This document shows positions 20,922 to 33,671 of a stretch of DNA of 64,000 nt, one piece after another; the stretch's first letter is position 1, and the number at the start of each line of letters is the position of its first letter. This DNA is from Acheta domesticus. Taxonomy: Eukaryota > Arthropoda > Insecta > Orthoptera > Gryllidae. Where the stretch lies: positions 63,282,540 to 63,346,539 of the forward strand of contig JAHLJT010009419.1 of assembly GCA_031308135.1 (NCBI GenBank), written 5' to 3'. A model generated the notes under the pieces. It made no database searches. It was not told where the DNA came from and was given only the letters and a program-made list of their open reading frames with translations. The position numbers and the translations under genes were made by a program.

Positions 20922-20975
20922 GAAACTCCAACCTGTAAAATTTCAACTTCGTTCTTCAACTTTGTATTAAATTTT

Positions 20976-23596
20976 TTTTTTCACATGATATGATTGTCTA
21001 TAATTAATGGAACCTTTCTTGATACAATGAAGAATAGACAATGAATAAAAACGTAATAAAAACATTCGTTACCTAGTAACCGCTTCGCACCGTCCAGATT
21101 AAAGCGCAGTGTTTGTTTTTCTTGTAATATTTTGTATATTACAATAAACTAAATAAAAGGCAGACGATTTATTCTTTTTCTGTTATTGCTTGTGTTATTA
21201 TTGTTCTTATGCCAGTGTTTGCATCGATATCATAGTTACATGTGCTACTGGTGATAATTTTAAAATTTTAAGTAAAATATTGTTATACGAATCCTAAGTT
21301 GTACATTGTCAATTATCGTAGACCTAACATCATGGTATTTAAGCGTACTAAGATGTCTTCATCCTGGTACTGAAATAAACCTCACCTCAAACGAATCTAC
21401 TTCTTTTAACTAATATTTAATAAGCTTTTCGCTACTCCTCATACGAGATCACGACTGGAGAAATACATGAATACATTTACGTGGGTTTGGGATAATTACT
21501 ACTTCTGAACAATGCATTCAAAAAGAAGACAATTATATTTTCAACAAATGTAGTGACGTAAACGTCACGTGCAGTTTAATTATTCTAAAACTGAAAACTT
21601 GACTAAAATTATTTAATACTAGCGTATCCGTGCGAGAACTACATGGTAAACCCACATTTTTCCTATCCATTTGTGTATCCTTTTCATTAAGAAGGAAAGT
21701 TGTTAATGAAACGTGTTTGTTTTAAAAATGTATAAATGTAACTTTGAATGTACTTTTGTAGTTAACTCTAATGTATTTACAGAATATCAAACAAAAATAA
21801 CAATGCAATTGACGTTGGAAACAAATTTTCAATAAAGGTTTATTCAGCATTACAGAGAGATGTTCTTGGAACAATTCATACTTCTTTAAAAAAGCATTTA
21901 AAGAAATTATTCAGTCTTCCTTCAGAGTTAGCTTTTCGCTTTCTTTAATAGTCACAAAAACATTAGAAAAGGTTTTTACTCTTGAGAAAGCCTAGTAAAG
22001 TAGTGCGAAATACTTGATCGGGCTAGTTCAACCCTATTCTTTGCAATATTCTTCAACTTTCTTTGATTCGTCATGAGGAACAGGGGGGGGCTTTAGAGAG
22101 ACAGGGTGCCAGCTTACTAGGGTGCGGAAATTGAAAAATTATTTGTATACTAAAATTTGGATTATTTTCTGCGTTGTTACGTATAGATATAAGGTTTATT
22201 CTACAATTGGACTGATGTTGCCCGGTGGCAGAATACAGAAACATAAAAGTACATTTACAATTACAAAACACAATTAACATTGGTTTTTGGTATCAAGGAC
22301 CCACAAAATTGGAATAATGGCTTCACTACGTCTTAGGCGATTTTTTTTTAATTTAGCAACTGGATTTATCCACTTTTTTGTTACCAGGGCCTTGTAACAA
22401 GCGTTTTTCTGCTGAACATGCCCCGTTTTTCGCGCTGTATTAACATAACTTTACCTACACTATATGTACGTACGTATAGTATATGGGAAAGTAAATTGAA
22501 GCATGTAGCATTTTCATTGAAATCTCTTAATTTTCAAAATTTATAAAAGTTAAAAGAAAAATCGTCATTTTCCTACAACTTTAATATTAAAGATGAGATT
22601 TTTCCGTTTAATTTTTGTCACATGAATATAACTTAGATACTTCTTCTGAATGAAATGTGTCCTTATAAGTTCGATCTTAAATCAGGTTTCCCACAATGTT
22701 TTCCAAATTGCGGCTAGAGTATGCATAATTTTGTGTGATAAAAAGGCAATTTTAAATCCAAGATTTCCTTAAAAACGACTTTACATTTTTTGTTCGAGTT
22801 GTGCTGAATTACTTACCCAAATGTCATTTTGATGTACAAGTTGAATTTAAACAAATACTTAAATGCATGTTTTTTCAATATCTCTCGTTTAGTTAATTTT
22901 CACATTATTGTAACACGATGATTGTTTTATATATTGCATTTGTGAGTGCATTTAGTAATTTTCTGTGAAATTTCTCAAAAACTCAAGTTAAATGTGAAAA
23001 TGAGCTCAAAATCACCCATTTTTTGATACACTCTAAGAACCTCAACACCTTACGAATGCCTCCAGATATTTTTAATTATTAAATGCAGGTAGAACTATGT
23101 TTTATTATTCTACAATTTTCTCCGTGTCATGTTTTGATTATACTATTTGGGGTCCAAAAAACTGAGAAAATATGAAAAAATGTCTTTTACCCATTGATGG
23201 CTGGGAATAGGTTATAGCTATACTGCAAAGCTAGTCCTGATTAAACTCAAGGAAAGGAAGTAGTATGAGAAAGTCTGTGTCACTCTCAAACTTAACTGGT
23301 TTTGATATATAATTATCATTTACCATTCTTTGTTGATTATTCTTCTCTTCAATTACCATTTCAATATTCATTCTATCCAATCCATGTTTTAAAATTACAA
23401 TTCCATCTTTTTTTAAACACATGACAATTTCCTTTGTCTTTCATAACTTTTATAAATGTTAGAAATTACCAGTACTTTTAAATCGTTACTTACGCATAAA
23501 TTAATTTTTTTGGCTTGTCTACATCATTGAAAATTAGAAACTAGGATACTCGGAAACGGAAGAGTGCCCAAATATTGAAAAACGAGGCATTAAAAA
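20976..23596. other. AT-rich intergenic DNA, partly repeat-like
   Basis: 22300-23050 has TTTTTGAAAA/AATTTCTC-type AT-rich sequence similar in style to the tandem repeat at 51.7-52.7 kb, but the alignment by eye is weak. No gene recognised. Confidence 0.4.
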
Positions 23597-23965
23597 ATGA
23601 TGAGCAAAACAGAATATATGGGAAGCGCGACTAAGCAAACTCATATAAAATTGTTCATCACATGCATAGCATTGGGCGTTGGTAATCCCGGCTCACTCTC
23701 TGCAAGTAGTTCTGTTCGGAGAGCATGTTCACGATGCTTTCAGCGCCTCGTGGGGGATTTAATGAAATACTTCGCGTGTCCGAGGTGCGTGTTGCAGGTG
23801 CCACGCGAGAGTGGAACACAAGGAAACGACCTGCGCAACGCCGTCGCAGTTAACGGCGACGAATGCGATGCGCTGCAAAAGATATGCAAAAATTCCAAGC
23901 TTTATTGCGTGAAATTAAGAGCTGAAACACCGTCCGTAGAATTACTTACAGCCGAAAGCATTTAA
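23597..23965 (+). CDS. Reading frame of 122 codons, function unknown
   Basis: Mixed-composition frame with several cysteines (VRRACSRCFQRLVG, FACPRCVLQVPRE). The two CxxC-like pairs hint at a metal-binding module but their spacing fits no family that I recognise. The middle part (23680-23880) is GC-richer than its flanks. It could be a gene fragment or chance. Confidence 0.18.
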   Translation: MMSKTEYMGSATKQTHIKLFITCIALGVGNPGSLSASSSVRRACSRCFQRLVGDLMKYFACPRCVLQVPRESGTQGNDLRNAVAVNGDECDALQKICKNSKLYCVKLRAETPSVELLTAESI

Positions 23966-26080
23966 GGACAAAATTGCTTTAGTACTAATGAGTTGTACGT
24001 AGCGTGCGATGGAGCATGAATTTGCGAGACCGTTGCGTACTCTGGAAGATCCTAGAAGATCCGAGTTTGATATTAGCGTATTTTCAACAGTAGCTGACTT
24101 TGTCGCTATCTTCCTTGCTGGGATGAAGATTTTACGGACCGGATGCCCTGATGGTTTAATTTTCATTTCAAGGTGATGAAACACATCGCTGAGAGTCTCG
24201 TTTACGTCTCAGCAATCTCACAGAAAATATGCGCTCCGTTTGATATTTAGATATTTTGTTTTATTTCTCGTTGCAAAATAGATAAAATATTGTTTTTCAC
24301 TGACGAATAACATAATTTACACTCTGTGTGAAGAAGTATGTACTGTTAGGGTGTTTTTAGTTTTCTGTATGAACAGTGATCTTCAATATAAAATCCGCAT
24401 TTTTGTGCATGTATCAGTCTGTAGATGAATAAGCTTTCTAGAGCCATCTTGGCGAAGGTGCATTTTGTGAGAGCTAAATAGAAAGCCTAGCAAATCTCGT
24501 CATAATTTGGTTTTCATGTTTGAATTTCGCTACCATTAAAAGACGGTCGCCGCAACTGCTATCGGAGCGGGATAAACACCGCAAATTGGAATTTCCTCTG
24601 GAAATCGAATCCGGAGTTGAACATCAAAAGCAGGCGTTCTAACCGACGTTTCCAGAATGTGTTGCAAACCATAGATATTTCAGTAATTAGTTTCATTATT
24701 ATTTCTATAGTTTTTTTCTGAAGCCACCTAAGATTTTCTCGAGTAAATTGATAATTAATATTGCGAGAGCATTTTAAATTTTCGACAAAATCAGAGTTGC
24801 GAAGCGACGATTTATTTATGAAGAATTTCAAATGAACGTTTGGTATATAGTCTAACAATTTCACAAAGAAGTACGTTAGTAATCTCAAATAAATCGATAT
24901 ATAAAGATAAAACGAATACATTTTGACATTTTAATTTATCAGGAATACGTGCCATCTTAATATTACTGTCCCCTGTAATGATTTCACGCAAGGCACAGAA
25001 GTTATAGCTTGAAAGTGACTTCTGAGTGTTTCGTTTATATTCTAACCTATGTATTTAGCAACAGGAATGAAATATATTAATAACACGCAACATTACAAGG
25101 AATGGAAAAAGAAAACTATATGTCCAATTCGTAAAAACCGATTGTATTAGTCCAGCAAATTGAAAATGACATCACTTCACTGTAGGTTAATTTTGGAAAT
25201 TCTTAATGTCTTTCACTGTATCCACTGCTTCTACTTGGAAATACGTTCCCTGTTATTTTCTCTAATTGGGGCATTGCAGAATATCTTATTTTTACGTATT
25301 TATAAAAGTGAATTTTTAACGAAAACATTCCTGTGACTCTTAATATTAACTGTGTTGTTTGCTTACACAAAATTGGTAATATAATTTGAACTATCTGCAT
25401 TTTTACCAAGAAAATATTTTACGTCTATTTCAATTTTAATAAATATTTCTTGTGCATGTTATATACTACACAGCCAGAAATTTTTGTTCTTTTCTACCTT
25501 TTCAAATGCATTGCATATTTTAATATCCTTTGGCTGTGGCTTTGTTATTTTATTATATTGTAGAATCTACATTCTACCAATTGTTGATATCATAATTCAG
25601 TAAGGCAATATTAAACATTACAAGTATTATTTAGTATCTCCAAAACTATTTTCTCGTGTAAATGCAATAATTTCTTACAAGTACTGAATGAGTATGAGAA
25701 TGTTAGACATGAGAATCCATTAGGCCATTGAAAATTACTACTTATACTTACTATACTTGTATTTTACCATTTATGTCTCTGTCGTATTTCGTATTTTAAT
25801 GGTCTCATTTAGATATTTCAATTTCTATTAGTTATTCATATGTTCACGAGTAACGTGAAATCAGGAAGACAAAGTCAATGTGTATTTACAAAACTTTAAG
25901 CATTTTATGGTCAACTTTTAATATCTTACTTTAGGCGTTGAAAATGGAATAATTTAAAACATTAACGAATGCATACTTACTTAAAACATCTAACACATAT
26001 ATTATGAATGAGAAAAAAGGCGAAATCATGTGTTTAATAAAGGAAAATCCTTGCTGCTTGCCTGTCCAGGCTGAACGCAA
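23966..26080. other. AT-rich intergenic DNA
   Basis: A 120-codon minus-strand frame at 24559-24921 is rich in Phe, Leu, Ile, Lys and Asn and is not recognised. Nothing else found. Confidence 0.4.
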
Positions 26081-27850
26081 TACGGTGGAAGCGAGCACCT
26101 TCATCACACGCAACAAGAGCCCGCCCTCTTTTCGCCATCTCGCGGCGCCTTTCTCCCCCATGCCGCGTCTCTTCAGCGGAGCATCAGCATCCGAAATGCG
26201 GGCGGATTCGCCCTGATATTGCGCCGCCATAGACGCGGCACCGTCACAGCCGCCGCAGCAGCAGCAGAGCGGTCCGAGGCGGCGCTTTCAGGCGACGACG
26301 GCCTGCGAAGCGACTCTAATGAAATTCAGGCGCGGGACGACGCGTGCGGCGGGCCGCTCCCTCCCTGCGCCGCCCCGCCCACCGCCCACTCTTCTCGTGA
26401 CCTGCTCCTTTCCTCCCCACCTCGCTCCGCCCGCCTCACCCCCAACCACGCTTCATCCCATCCAACTCCGTCCCGCCCCACTTCACCCCATTCCATCCCA
26501 CTTCACCCCACAGCACCACCCTTCACCCCACCCGCCTCTCCCTCTCTCTCTCTCGCTTTTTCTCTCTCACTCCCCACCTTGCTCCTCCACCCTCCGCAAC
26601 ATCCTGCCTCCTCCCGCAACACCCCGTCTCGCCCCACCCCTTCTTTTGACCTGCCTTACTCCTCCCCGCCCCGCCCGCACCGCCGATCACTCCAGGGCGA
26701 GACCGTGTTTCTCTGTGAGCCGTGTCTGCCCTGCTGAGACGACGGCGGCCACCGGCACCCTCCCCGCCTCAGCACATACTCCGCCCCACCATGCCTCACC
26801 TCGCCCTACCCCACCGCGCGACCCGACCTACAAGCGGCTCCTACGATCGAGGCCGACTTGTCTCGCTGCGAGCCACCGCGCCTCACTGGGAAAGCAGTGG
26901 CCGCTCATTAGTGTCACCTCTGCCCCGATGAGATGAGTTGCGCCCCTTATCAATCTTATGCTGAATTCCGTCGCCTTGCCCTTGCGTCCCCACGCCATGC
27001 CGTCTCTCTCCCACGCTTTTCCCTTCGCAAAGCCCTCCTTCTCCCTCTACGCCCATTCCTCTCATTGCCATTCCTCCCCAAAGTTCGCCCCAAAATACCC
27101 CGCAAACTCCGCCTCCCCGTTTTCCTTTGCCCTGCCTCTTCTCACGGTGCCCGCTTTGTCCCTAAGCACTCTGCCCCGCCCCGCGCACCGCTCTAAAAGC
27201 GGCTCCCACACTAGAGGCCGTTGTCTCCCGCTGCGAGCAACCACGCCCAAACAGGAAAGCAGTGGCTCCTTTCGAGTGCACCCTCTGCTCCCTCTGAGGT
27301 CTGACCAGTCTTATTTTGAATCCCCTCGCCACGCTCTGTGTCCCCTCCTCCGTGCCACCTCTCCTACTGCCCCACCCCTTCCCTTTCTACGGCCTTATCT
27401 TTCCATTTCCTCTCCACTTTTCATTTCTCCTATTGCTTTTCCTCTTCAACTCTTGCCACTACTACCTTCACCGCGCTCAACCTCCTCGTTCCCCTTGGCA
27501 AGACTGCCTCGCTGAGAATGCGTTGCGCTGCCCCCAGAGTGTTTTGCTGATTACTCCCACTCCTCGATCCTGTCCCTTCAACTCGTCCGAATCATCCTCC
27601 ACTCCGTCACCCCTTTCTCTCTCCATCAGGTCTCAGCCCTTTTCCAAACCTTGCCTAAGTTCATGCTCCACCTCACCCTGCATCTTCCTGTCCCGCCTCG
27701 TCTGGGGCTTGCCTCATCTGGTCCTTCATCATTCTGTCTTGCCCCGACTCGCCTCGCCTTGCCCTGCTCTCCCCGCCCTTCACCAGTCCCTCCCCATTCC
27801 CCCACTCCCCATCCCTCCACACCCTCTCTCCCCTACCCCACGCTCCCCCA
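26081..27850. other. Long C-rich, strand-skewed island with a 365-bp duplication
   Basis: About 1.7 kb with CCCC, CTCC and CACCCC runs on the plus strand. All long frames are Pro/Ser/Leu/His-rich (or Gly/Arg-rich on the other strand). Within it, AAGCGGCTCCTACGATCGAG (26832) recurs as AAGCGGCTCCCACACTAGAG (27197), 365 bp apart. Similarity continues through CTGCGAGC, GGAAAGCAGTGGC, AATCTTATGCTGAATTCCGT/AGTCTTATTTTGAATCCCCT and TCGCC. I annotate no gene. Confidence 0.6.
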
Positions 27851-28509
27851 ACTTGCTATTTGTTTTCTTTTCGAGGTTATTCTTATTCGACATCATTCTT
27901 GTCCGTCCGTTACTTTACTACTGCTTTAATATTTATTCTATTGCTTTGGATAACTCACGAGATGTGCATCGATTTATCATGCATCCGGCCTATAAAGATC
28001 TCCATCCAGGCGCTTGGGCGCGACACGTTTCGCATGACAATGCCCCCAGCTTCATCGCTCTACATTTCGTTCTCTGCCCACTTCATCCCGTGCTCCCTGG
28101 CGTGAGTTAGCTCACTCTGCACCGTACTTATCTGGCCATTTTGCGTGCCAAACACGAATCGTCACTCTACGTAACTTCCTTTGTCGTTTCTAATCTGATT
28201 CCGTAGTCCTTTGTCTTTCTTAGAGCAAACCGTAGGCAGACCGCTAACTCCCTACATCCAAGTACCGGAATTGAACACTTGGTCGATCCACGTGCATTTT
28301 ATTGAGGAGACTCATGTGTTTGTTCCATATCTTCGGGTTCTCCCTTTTCTTTCTTTTCGTTCCACCATTGCACTATCGTTATTTATCCTACATAAAAATA
28401 TTTATCAACAAATTTTATTCGAAAAATGTTTAAAAAAGTTTAGATACACAGGGTCTTCTTAAATGATAGATTGATGATTTCAGGAGCGTCAATAGCAAAA
28501 GTCAGTACT
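27851..28509. other. Intergenic DNA, pyrimidine-rich then AT-rich
   Basis: No gene or repeat recognised. Confidence 0.4.
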
Positions 28510-29025
28510 CCCGTAAGTGTAGTACACGTTCCCTTCTCGTGAGCTAGCCATGATCTTCCTCCACTGTTTAGCTACATCAAGTGCCGACCTTCCCGTTGAC
28601 TAGCGTAGTTTCCCTATCCAGGTATCTCCCACCAGCGGGACAACGCCCCTCCTGGGACGAGCTTCAAACAACGGAATCGCCTCCCGGCATGTGTGGTAGT
28701 GTAAAGCATGTAACTATAAGTATGTGTGAGGATAAGGATAGGACAAGGAAGTGAAAGGAAATTTTTCCGTGGCCCTTTTTGTTGGGGTACTGATTGTTAG
28801 AGCTGTTAGGGTACTGATCCGGTATTCGCCTGGATTAGATCGAAGAAACCAGGCGAAACTACCTATCAGAGGAGCCAGCCGCTATAATTCTCCTCCGGAC
28901 ATTGGCTGAACCCAACGTAGTTGTCTAGCTGGTGTCGAAAATCCTGCCACTGTCGGGAATCGAATTATAGCATCTCCCGGTCGGAGGCATTGCGGTGACA
29001 CCAGTTAATGCCCGGAGCTATGTAT
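28510..29025 (-). mobile_element. tRNA-derived SINE, near full length (copy 3, minus strand)
   Basis: On the minus strand it has a box A-like TAGCTCCGGGCATTAACTGG (29001-29020), a box B-like AATTCGATTCC (28957-28967), the shared linker GGATTTTCGACACC and the body module GGAGGAGAATTATAGCGGCT. It also carries GGTGGGAGATACCTGG and a tail reaching GTAGTACAC near 28514. This is the best partner for copy 1; together they define a family length of about 490-515 bp. Confidence 0.78.
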
Positions 29026-32000
29026 TGCGGTGGGTCTTCTTTAAGATTTCTCTCATGCATTACCTAATTCCGACCGAGGCGACGTCGCGTCGACTTACTC
29101 TCTTCCCGCGGCTCGATCACCCGAAAGCTTCAATTTGCTCTTACACACTCAGACGCTCTCGATTGCTGCAAGCTGCGCTCCGATACGCTTCAATCTGATT
29201 GCTTATACATCACCCACCTTGCGCCGTTTCACGTTTACATATAGTGGATAGCAGCTATGGTAACGGGGCGTTTCCAGGGTTCTTATTTATCACAATCATC
29301 TAATGAATAAAAACGAAAATGAATATCTATTAATAGAGCTCTAGAGTATAATGGAAGCACATTTATTTACAAACCCGTAATCACCGACCCGTTCTAATAC
29401 GGTGCTTCTCCTCTTCCTGTTCCTTTCTCTTTGCCGCTTTCCGCCGTTCCCCATCGCACCACACCCCATTTTTTGGCGTATTATGGAAAATTACCTCGCC
29501 TAAAATCTGTCGAAGATAATAAGTAGTTGTTCCAAAATGTAGCCTCTGAGGGTTAGCCAATAGATGATATGTAGTTGAAGATATTTTTCGCGTACCAGTG
29601 TCTTCCAATGTAATACGGAATTTTTATAATGGTAATAATAGTAATAACAAAAACAACAAATTCGTTAAAAATGTCCTAACATTCCTCTTTTGTTACAGGT
29701 GAGTACTGTTTACAAGATAAGCTGCAATCAAATGATCAATAATCATCAATGGTGAGTTCTCTTGTGTTTGTATCTGTATTTTCTGAAAAATTACGTAAAA
29801 AAGGTTAACTGAGAGAGTAAAGATGAATCTTCCTTACCGTATTGGTACTAAGCAATATTTTTGTTATTTAAATAATATTCTTAGGAGCACGTACCTCACG
29901 GCGTACCAATGTCTGTGAGGTTCAAAAATATTATTTGCAGTCGAAGGTGACGAATACTCGCAAATAATCGAGACCAAACAGCCAGTGTCTTCAGTAGTAA
30001 CAAGAGTACTTACACACTTTGAAGCTGTGTCCGCAGCGAAAGGCGAGTAGCTTCAAAAGCCTGTAGTTACATGAAAGACAAGGGCGTTTTCATTATGTAG
30101 TTGTGCTTAATACGAGTAGCTCATCATCCTATGTGTAGCACATCTTAGTAACTAACTTTGACATCATTCATGCAAGTAGTTTGTTTTTGAATTACCTAAT
30201 AAGTGAAGTATTCATCATGCATTTTGTCTTTCTGAATTTCTCTTTCTGTGGTCGGGAAACATGACTTTTGCATCATAGTGACCTTTGCGTCTTTACCTAG
30301 CCCACCATAATGCGCACATTTTCTTTTAAGCGACGAAGTTCAAAACTTACAAATTCATATCAAACATCATTCTCAACGAGTCATATTTTTTCCCATAGCC
30401 ACGGTTTGTACATAGGACCAGTCACTATAACTCGACCAAGCAAAGAATGAAGGATGCGATTGCGGCACGTCGCGGAACTTACAGTGTAATCACAGGTCTG
30501 TACAGTCAGTTTCGCTTACAAAAGTCGCCAGGAGCGTAAAGCGAGTTCAGAAACTGCTTCTACGGAATCACCATGGCCTCATTCATAGAAGTTGTAAATT
30601 AGCTGATAAAATATAACTTCAGAGACATATCAAACACGATTTTTACTGACTTTTATTTTTGTCCCTTTAAGTTGTTTTCTTTTACTTTTCACCATTCTAG
30701 TACAAGAATGTAATAAGTTATTTTTATAATGAATTTTTAATACTTATTCATTGATTTTAAACATTTTGTGTTCTTCTCATTCATCATCTTTTTCCATTGG
30801 CTTTAGGCGGTTTGTTAGGTATGCAATAAAGTACCAAAACATTAACTTTCCTGTCATAAGTATCCACAATATTTTTCATAATGGTGGTAGTTACTTCTTA
30901 CATAAAAAATAATATTTTTCGGTGTATATTCTGAGAAACTATTTAAGTTAAAATAAACGAATAATATGAATGTTACTGCTCATCGATAGAATTAGATTCA
31001 AAATTTGGAATTGTTTTGCAGAGAAAAGTATACTTTTATTTATTCTAATATGAGGAGCAGACATGTTCAAATATAGTTAAAATATTAATTGGGAAGATAA
31101 TAGATTTGCAACGAAATAAATCGAATTGAGTATCGTTATATCTCCGTCTCTGTCGTTTCGGCTGTAAACACAGACAGTGGCGTGCTCCTGCAAACATCAT
31201 TCTCAACTTGGTCGAGATATACCCGTTATTTACTTCGAATCCCTTGGTCTTCATGTTTTGCATCGTATATCTTTGACGTATACTGGTCCGCTTGAATGAC
31301 TTCACTACACCCTCTGCTGCCGTTCTCATGCTCTTCGACTGCCTCGGACCCTACCGAACAATTTCTCTCAACACAATCCGTACACTTCCACATGCATTTA
31401 TACGCTCGACATCGTAATTCTTCTATCCCCTGTCATACTGTGCTAGGAGCTTTTCAGTCACGTGCTATGACCAGCCTGAACCGTCCTCGCCCCGACACCA
31501 TCTGATTGTTCTTCCGATTTGATTCACCTCAGTAGTTCCGTTGAATACGTTCGCCCACCAGTAACCTACTTTTCTCATATTCTTACTGCTCCAAATGAAG
31601 GAGTCGATGTTTGAAGTGGCCATGGCATTCAAGATATTCAACATCAACACACATGGCATTGCATCGCTGGTGGAGTATGTCTACGAGTCGAAAAGAGAAT
31701 TTTTGTAGGACAAGCATTAAACATTTTAGCCAACAGGAAATATTAAATATTTCTTTAAGAAAATAAAAAAGTAGCGAAGGGTAAAATTCAAACATTTTTG
31801 AGTAATGTAACGCAAAATCCAGTGACCTCTGGTTGATTATCTTTCTATTAAATTAGTTTAATTTCTGAAGTTAGTGGGAAGCAAAAGTATTCTTTACGAC
31901 TGTGGAATGTTTCAGGAAACAGACATAATTGAATGTATTTACAGGCAAATATTAACTCGAAAAGATAATTTTTACTTGTCCTCCTTATGCTGCAGTACAG

Positions 32001-32570
32001 AGGGGAAAAATATTGGAAATCTCAAAAATACGTTCTCCAAAGTTTTTTCGTAAAATCCGTATTGAAGGTTATTTTGAAATGTAACGTAGTAAACAAGTGT
32101 AGATTACTTGTGCTTTTTAAAAATGTTAAAGATTTGTACGATGACAAGGACTAATATGTACTTTCCTTCTGCCAAGCAAGGGATGTCAGTAAATAAAAAT
32201 GTTGAAATGGATGTATGTGACGCGTCCTAACTCGGTAAGAATAGAATGTATTGAATTCAAATGAGGAATACTCAGTTCAAATATGGAATTGAATTTAAAT
32301 ATTGAATACAAATATCGAAGTAAATGTTAGTCGTTTTGGAAGTAATTAAGATATTTTTATTTTGAGGGTTGTTATACACATAAAACACAAGCAGATAACA
32401 AGCGACAGTCTCAACTAAATTAGAACATAAATTGTTGCCTGCTTCAAACTCCCTACAGCCCAAATCTTGCAGCCAGCGATTTCCGCCTTTTTACTTTCTC
32501 GCGCTTAAGAAGGAACTTCTTAAAAAGATAAAGTTATGTAATGTTGCGCGAAAAAACGGCGATTTTCGGC
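29026..32570. other. AT-rich intergenic DNA
   Basis: No gene recognised. A 94-codon minus-strand frame at 31045-31329 is Arg/Lys-rich and not assignable. Short frames elsewhere look random. Confidence 0.4.
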
Positions 32571-32573
32571 AGA

Positions 32574-32630
32574 AAATCTCTTATTACAGTGGAAATCTCT
32601 TATTACACTGGAAATCTCTTATTACACTGG
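32574..32630. repeat. 19-bp tandem repeat, three copies
   Basis: AAATCTCTTATTACACTGG is repeated three times, the first copy with one substitution. Confidence 0.95.
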
Positions 32631-32689
32631 AAACGAAAAAGTGGATGAATTCAGTACTAAATTCAGAAAAATATCCTCTAACACGTGGT

Positions 32690-33010
32690 GTAGCCAGAAT
32701 CTATATTTTAAGGGTTCTTAATACCGAAATATCGATTGACGGCAAAACGTCTATCCTTCTGCCTGTCTGTGAATAACTCTAGCAACTAAACTGTTCAGTC
32801 GATTTTCTCCAAAACTGATATTCCCCGATCGATTTATCTGGGCTTCTTGAATTTGAAAGCGATATTTTAATTTTGGGGGATATTTACACGAAGCCCCTGG
32901 GACATTTTAAAAAATTTAAGAAATGGGACCAACGATTTTGATGAAATTTTCTTGTTGGATAGTCTAAAGGACGTTTAAGAAAATGGCCTAGGTCTCATGT
33001 TAATTGAAAA
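32690..33010 (+). repeat. Dispersed repeat with ACGTCTATC/CTGTCTGTGAATAAC core
   Basis: GGGTTCTTAATACCGAAAT, then AAAACGTCTATCCTTCTGCC, TGTCTGTGAATAACTCTAGC and ATATTCCCCGATCGATTT. The same ordered blocks occur in reverse complement at 52690-52860 (GACGGACGTTTTGAAAAGAA, CCGACCGGGGAATATTCATT). A shorter version occurs at 56460-56640 (TTCGGTATCAAGAACCCT). Class unknown. Confidence 0.6.
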
Positions 33011-33179
33011 TCCTGATTTTTTAGAAATTGAAAACAATCATTTGTTTCGGCGTCTTCCAACAACTACAATTATGAAGATACAATCGTTTTTTAAATGAAA
33101 TATGATCATCAAAAACAGATCTTCAAAGGTCGTGTTGAATTTTTCAAAAATATGAATATTTGTGGAGAAATTGGGCATC

Positions 33180-33475
33180 AAAGTTTGTCGCCCGCTCCCA
33201 AAATCCGTCGCTTCCCTATCGTAATTTCAGAGGTATTTTGAATAAGATGGATGCTACGTATGTTAGAATGTGTGTACTATTTCATATTTCTTTGTTCGTT
33301 TCTTACAATAGAGTGTTTGTTATCCGTTTACAAATTAACCTTTTAGAAATTGTTTAAAACTATTTGAAATAAATCCGAAATAAATATTGCAAACTTTCAG
33401 TTGCCCGCTTCCAAATTACGCAGTTGGATGCTACGTAAGTTAGAATTTGTATATTATTTCTTACTTCATTTTATT
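33180..33475 (+). repeat. Local direct duplication, ~176-bp spacing
   Basis: TGGATGCTACGTATGTTAGA (33249) recurs as TGGATGCTACGTAAGTTAGA (33425), each followed by a related AT-rich stretch and preceded by a GCCCGCT(C/T)CCAAA motif. Confidence 0.7.
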
Positions 33476-33671
33476 ATTATTGTTATTTATTTATTATTTT
33501 TATACTAGGTTTCTGTTCTTAATTTTTAATTGCGTCCTTTAATTGTGTTAAAAGTGAAAATGAATAGATGAGCGGTCATTGTGGGTTGTTGTAACCCATT
33601 GTCGTAACGCCGCACTGATAACAGAAGCGATTCTTTGGGTTAGATTATATTTCTCCGATTTATAAATAAAC

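Larger units (their letters stand above)
20386..20975 (+). mobile_element. Penelope-like retroelement, 5'-truncated 3' fragment
   Basis: Contains, in order: a self-inverted 5' edge (20386-20417), a coding remnant matching the C-terminal end of Penelope-like ORFs (20425-20613), an AT-rich 3' region, and a hammerhead-like core CTGATGA...GAAG (20887-20915). It ends near a T-rich run at 20970. Penelope-like elements are known for 5' truncation, inverted partial copies at the 5' edge and hammerhead ribozyme motifs in their terminal regions. All three features appear here together. The exact 3' boundary is uncertain. Confidence 0.7.

Noticed and set aside
26219..28110. Frames of 172-264 codons in several registers
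   Set aside because: Low-complexity products of C-rich, strand-skewed DNA. No domain, no consistent start and mutual overlap in all three frames.
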